Made by a program: the position numbers and the translations under genes. Below are positions 4,678-6,102 of a DNA stretch of 6,102 nucleotides, piece by piece (positions within the stretch are counted from its first letter, which is position 1; the number at the start of each line of letters is the position of its first letter). The notes under the pieces were generated by a model. That model saw nothing but the letters and a program-made list of their open reading frames with translations. It made no database searches and was not told where the DNA came from. The DNA comes from Chloroflexota bacterium (GTDB taxonomy: Bacteria; Chloroflexota; Dehalococcoidia; Tepidiformales; Tepidiformaceae), in contig JAKALX010000240.1 in NCBI GenBank assembly GCA_021823905.1, positions 1-6,102 on the forward strand, in the 5' to 3' direction.

Positions 4678-4688
4678 AATAGCCGCCA

Positions 4689-4718
4689 CTGACAACCATC
4701 ATTCGTCTCGACTATACT
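4689..4718 (+). promoter_or_regulatory. Sigma70-type promoter for the flavin monooxygenase
   Basis: CTGACA (4689-4694, 5 of 6 to TTGACA) and TATACT (4713-4718, 5 of 6 to TATAAT) are 18 bp apart. Transcription would begin near 4725, giving a leader of about 28 nt to the ATG at 4753. This is the best promoter match in the window. Confidence 0.6.
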
Positions 4719-4752
4719 TCCGCGTACGCTCCACCGAGTGACCGGAGGCCCC

Positions 4753-6024
4753 ATGAAGTTCCACTGGTTCCACCTCATGCCCTGGCCCGACCTCCCGGAC
4801 GACTTCGCCGAGAAGAACCGCTCCGTCTGGGTCGACGTCGACTACAACCTCTTCAACGCCGAGCGCTGCAACGCCGTCTATCACGAGTACCTCGACGAGC
4901 TCGAGTACGCCGAGGAGTGCGGCTTCGACGGCATCTGCGTCAACGAGCACCACTCGAACGCCTACGGCATGATGCCCAGCCCCAACATCATGGCGGCCAC
5001 CCTCACTCGCCGCACCAATCGCGCCGCGATCGTCGTGATGGGCAATTCGATCGCCCTCTACAACCCGCCGACCCGCGTCGCCGAAGAGTTCGCCATGCTC
5101 GACATCCTCTCCGGCGGACGCCTCGTGGCCGGCTTCCCCGTCGGCACCTCGATGGACACGAACTTCGCCTACGGCGTCCCCGGCGCCCAGCTGCGCGAGC
5201 GCTACTACGAGGCCCACGACCTGATCATGCAGGCCTGGCACGAAAAGGGCGTCACCCACTTCAACGGCAAGTACAACCAGGTGCGCTACCTCAACCCCTG
5301 GCCGCGCCCGCTCCAGCAGCCGAACCCGCCCATCTGGATCCCCGGCGGCGGCTCCATCGAGACCTGGGAGTGGTGCGCCGACATGGGCTACCTCTACTCC
5401 TATCTCTCCTACTCCGGCTACATGCGCGCCAAGAACATCATGGATGGCTTCTGGAAGCGCATGACCGACATGGGCAAGCCCGCCAACCCCTACCACGCCG
5501 GCTTCGCCCAGACCGTCTGCGTCGCCGAAACCGACGCCGAGGCCAAGGAGCTCTACTGGCCCCACATCGACTACTTCTACAACCGCTGCCTCCACGTCTA
5601 TCCCGGCTTCGCCGACGCCCCCGGCTATCGCACAAACCGGACCGTGAAGGCGGGCATCAAGAGCCAGCTCGAAGCCGCCGCCCAGAACGCCCGCGCCCGC
5701 CTCACCTGGGAGGGCCTCGTCGAGCAGGGCTACGTCATCGCCGGCTCCCCCGAGACCGTCACCCGCAAGCTCGAAGAGCTGGCCGACACGCTCAACGTCG
5801 GCCACCTCATGCTCCTCCTCCAGATGGGCTCCATGCCGCGCGAGACCGTCATGTACAACACGAAGATGTTCGCCGAGCGCGTCATGCCGAACCTCCGCTC
5901 GAAGTTCAACGAGTGGGAAGACCACTGGTACCCCAAGATGATGCCCCGCGAAGACCGCGCCGTCCCAATCAAGGGCGAAGCCCGCATCGCGATGCCCGCG
6001 GGCGTCGGCGGCGCCGGCGCCTAG
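4753..6024 (+). CDS. LLM class flavin-dependent oxidoreductase (luciferase-like monooxygenase)
   Basis: 423-aa TIM-barrel monooxygenase of the bacterial luciferase/alkanesulfonate monooxygenase superfamily, predicted cytoplasmic, using reduced FMN or F420 delivered by a partner not seen here. Order of motifs: KFHWFHLMPW at the N-terminus, VNEHHSNAYGMMPSPN (63-78, the family EHH motif), RVAEEFAMLDILSGGR (108-123), GFPVG (127-131), YLNPWPRPLQQPNPPIWIPG (179-198), GSPETV (331-336). It is longer than the usual 330-380 aa, with a tail past residue 395 ending in Gly/Ala. This subfamily is common in Chloroflexota and Actinomycetota and abundant in SAR202. ATG 4753 follows GGAGG (4744-4748) by 4 bp, slightly close; a GTG at 4738 is in frame but would place the Shine-Dalgarno inside the gene. 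The substrate is unknown. Confidence 0.92.
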   Translation: MKFHWFHLMPWPDLPDDFAEKNRSVWVDVDYNLFNAERCNAVYHEYLDELEYAEECGFDGICVNEHHSNAYGMMPSPNIMAATLTRRTNRAAIVVMGNSIALYNPPTRVAEEFAMLDILSGGRLVAGFPVGTSMDTNFAYGVPGAQLRERYYEAHDLIMQAWHEKGVTHFNGKYNQVRYLNPWPRPLQQPNPPIWIPGGGSIETWEWCADMGYLYSYLSYSGYMRAKNIMDGFWKRMTDMGKPANPYHAGFAQTVCVAETDAEAKELYWPHIDYFYNRCLHVYPGFADAPGYRTNRTVKAGIKSQLEAAAQNARARLTWEGLVEQGYVIAGSPETVTRKLEELADTLNVGHLMLLLQMGSMPRETVMYNTKMFAERVMPNLRSKFNEWEDHWYPKMMPREDRAVPIKGEARIAMPAGVGGAGA

Positions 6025-6058
6025 GAGTCTGCCGGTTTAGTGGCCCGTAAGGTATAGA

Positions 6059-6081
6059 CTCATGATCATTTTGGTCATGAG
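6059..6081. repeat. Hairpin after the monooxygenase gene
   Basis: CTCATGATC (6059-6067) pairs with GGTCATGAG (6073-6081) around ATTTT, 9 bp including one T-G wobble, 34 bp past the stop. No T tract follows. TATAGA at 6053-6058 and an ATG at 6062 lie in or beside it, so it could also belong to the start region of a gene beyond the window; the frame from 6062 is open only 13 codons to the edge. Confidence 0.4.
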
Positions 6082-6102
6082 GCCATATCGTGCGTACACC
6101 CC

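Noticed and set aside
4699..5925. 408-aa minus-strand open frame opposite the flavin monooxygenase
   Set aside because: Val/Gly/Asp/His-rich repetitive product typical of the complement of a GC3-rich gene; the plus strand has clear LLM motifs, promoter and Shine-Dalgarno.
6062..6102. Start of another gene at the right edge
   Set aside because: Only 13 codons are visible, no strong Shine-Dalgarno, and the ATG lies within a hairpin; it cannot be supported.

Overview
GC-rich bacterial DNA (about two-thirds G+C by eye, strong GC3 bias) with seven protein genes I consider real. The gene set is a flavin-dependent luciferase-like monooxygenase, a short-chain dehydrogenase (SDR), a class II aldolase, a MtaA-like member of the URO-D superfamily, and a ClpS whose C-terminus resembles planctomycete and Chloroflexota versions. 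Together with short low-complexity intergenic repeats, this suggests an uncultured Chloroflexota bacterium (Dehalococcoidia/SAR202-like, a group known for expanded flavin monooxygenases and SDRs). This is inference: there is no rRNA or other phylogenetic marker, and Planctomycetota or another GC-rich phylum is possible.

Layout. 1-1012: a short 9-bp-period repeat, an extended -10-like box, clpS (+), a 392-bp gap with a strong hairpin but no convincing gene, then a 63-aa hypothetical protein (+) that ends 15 bp from the convergent aldolase. 1013-2463: class II aldolase and SDR, both on the minus strand, with SDR upstream. The 116-bp gap between them holds a 16-bp tandem repeat and a CGATTnn heptad array that runs into the SDR stop codon. 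2464-3074: a 611-bp divergent intergenic region with an SDR promoter candidate and two related CCCGT...ACGGG dyads, a plus-strand promoter candidate, and a series of five hairpins that would form a long structured leader. 3075-3609: a small secreted four-cysteine protein (GTG start) followed by a clear intrinsic terminator. 3610-4752: on the minus strand, a URO-D-superfamily protein with the His-x-Cys...Cys zinc motif of corrinoid methyltransferases, then a divergent spacer with a second heptad array and the best sigma70-type promoter of the window. 4753-6102: the flavin-dependent monooxygenase (+), then a hairpin near the window edge.

How the genes fit together. Apart from the SDR-aldolase pair, the genes look like single-gene transcription units with changing strands. 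SDR plus class II aldolase is a sensible catabolic pair for a sugar or sugar acid, because the same two domains occur fused in some bacteria. The MtaA-like protein and the monooxygenase are divergent and may share a control region, but no substrate can be read from sequence. No mobile element, tRNA, rRNA or CRISPR array was seen. The least ordinary items are the structured 2716-3074 leader, the MtaA-like protein without a visible corrinoid partner, the ClpS with an altered substrate pocket, and the short-period repeats confined to gene boundaries.
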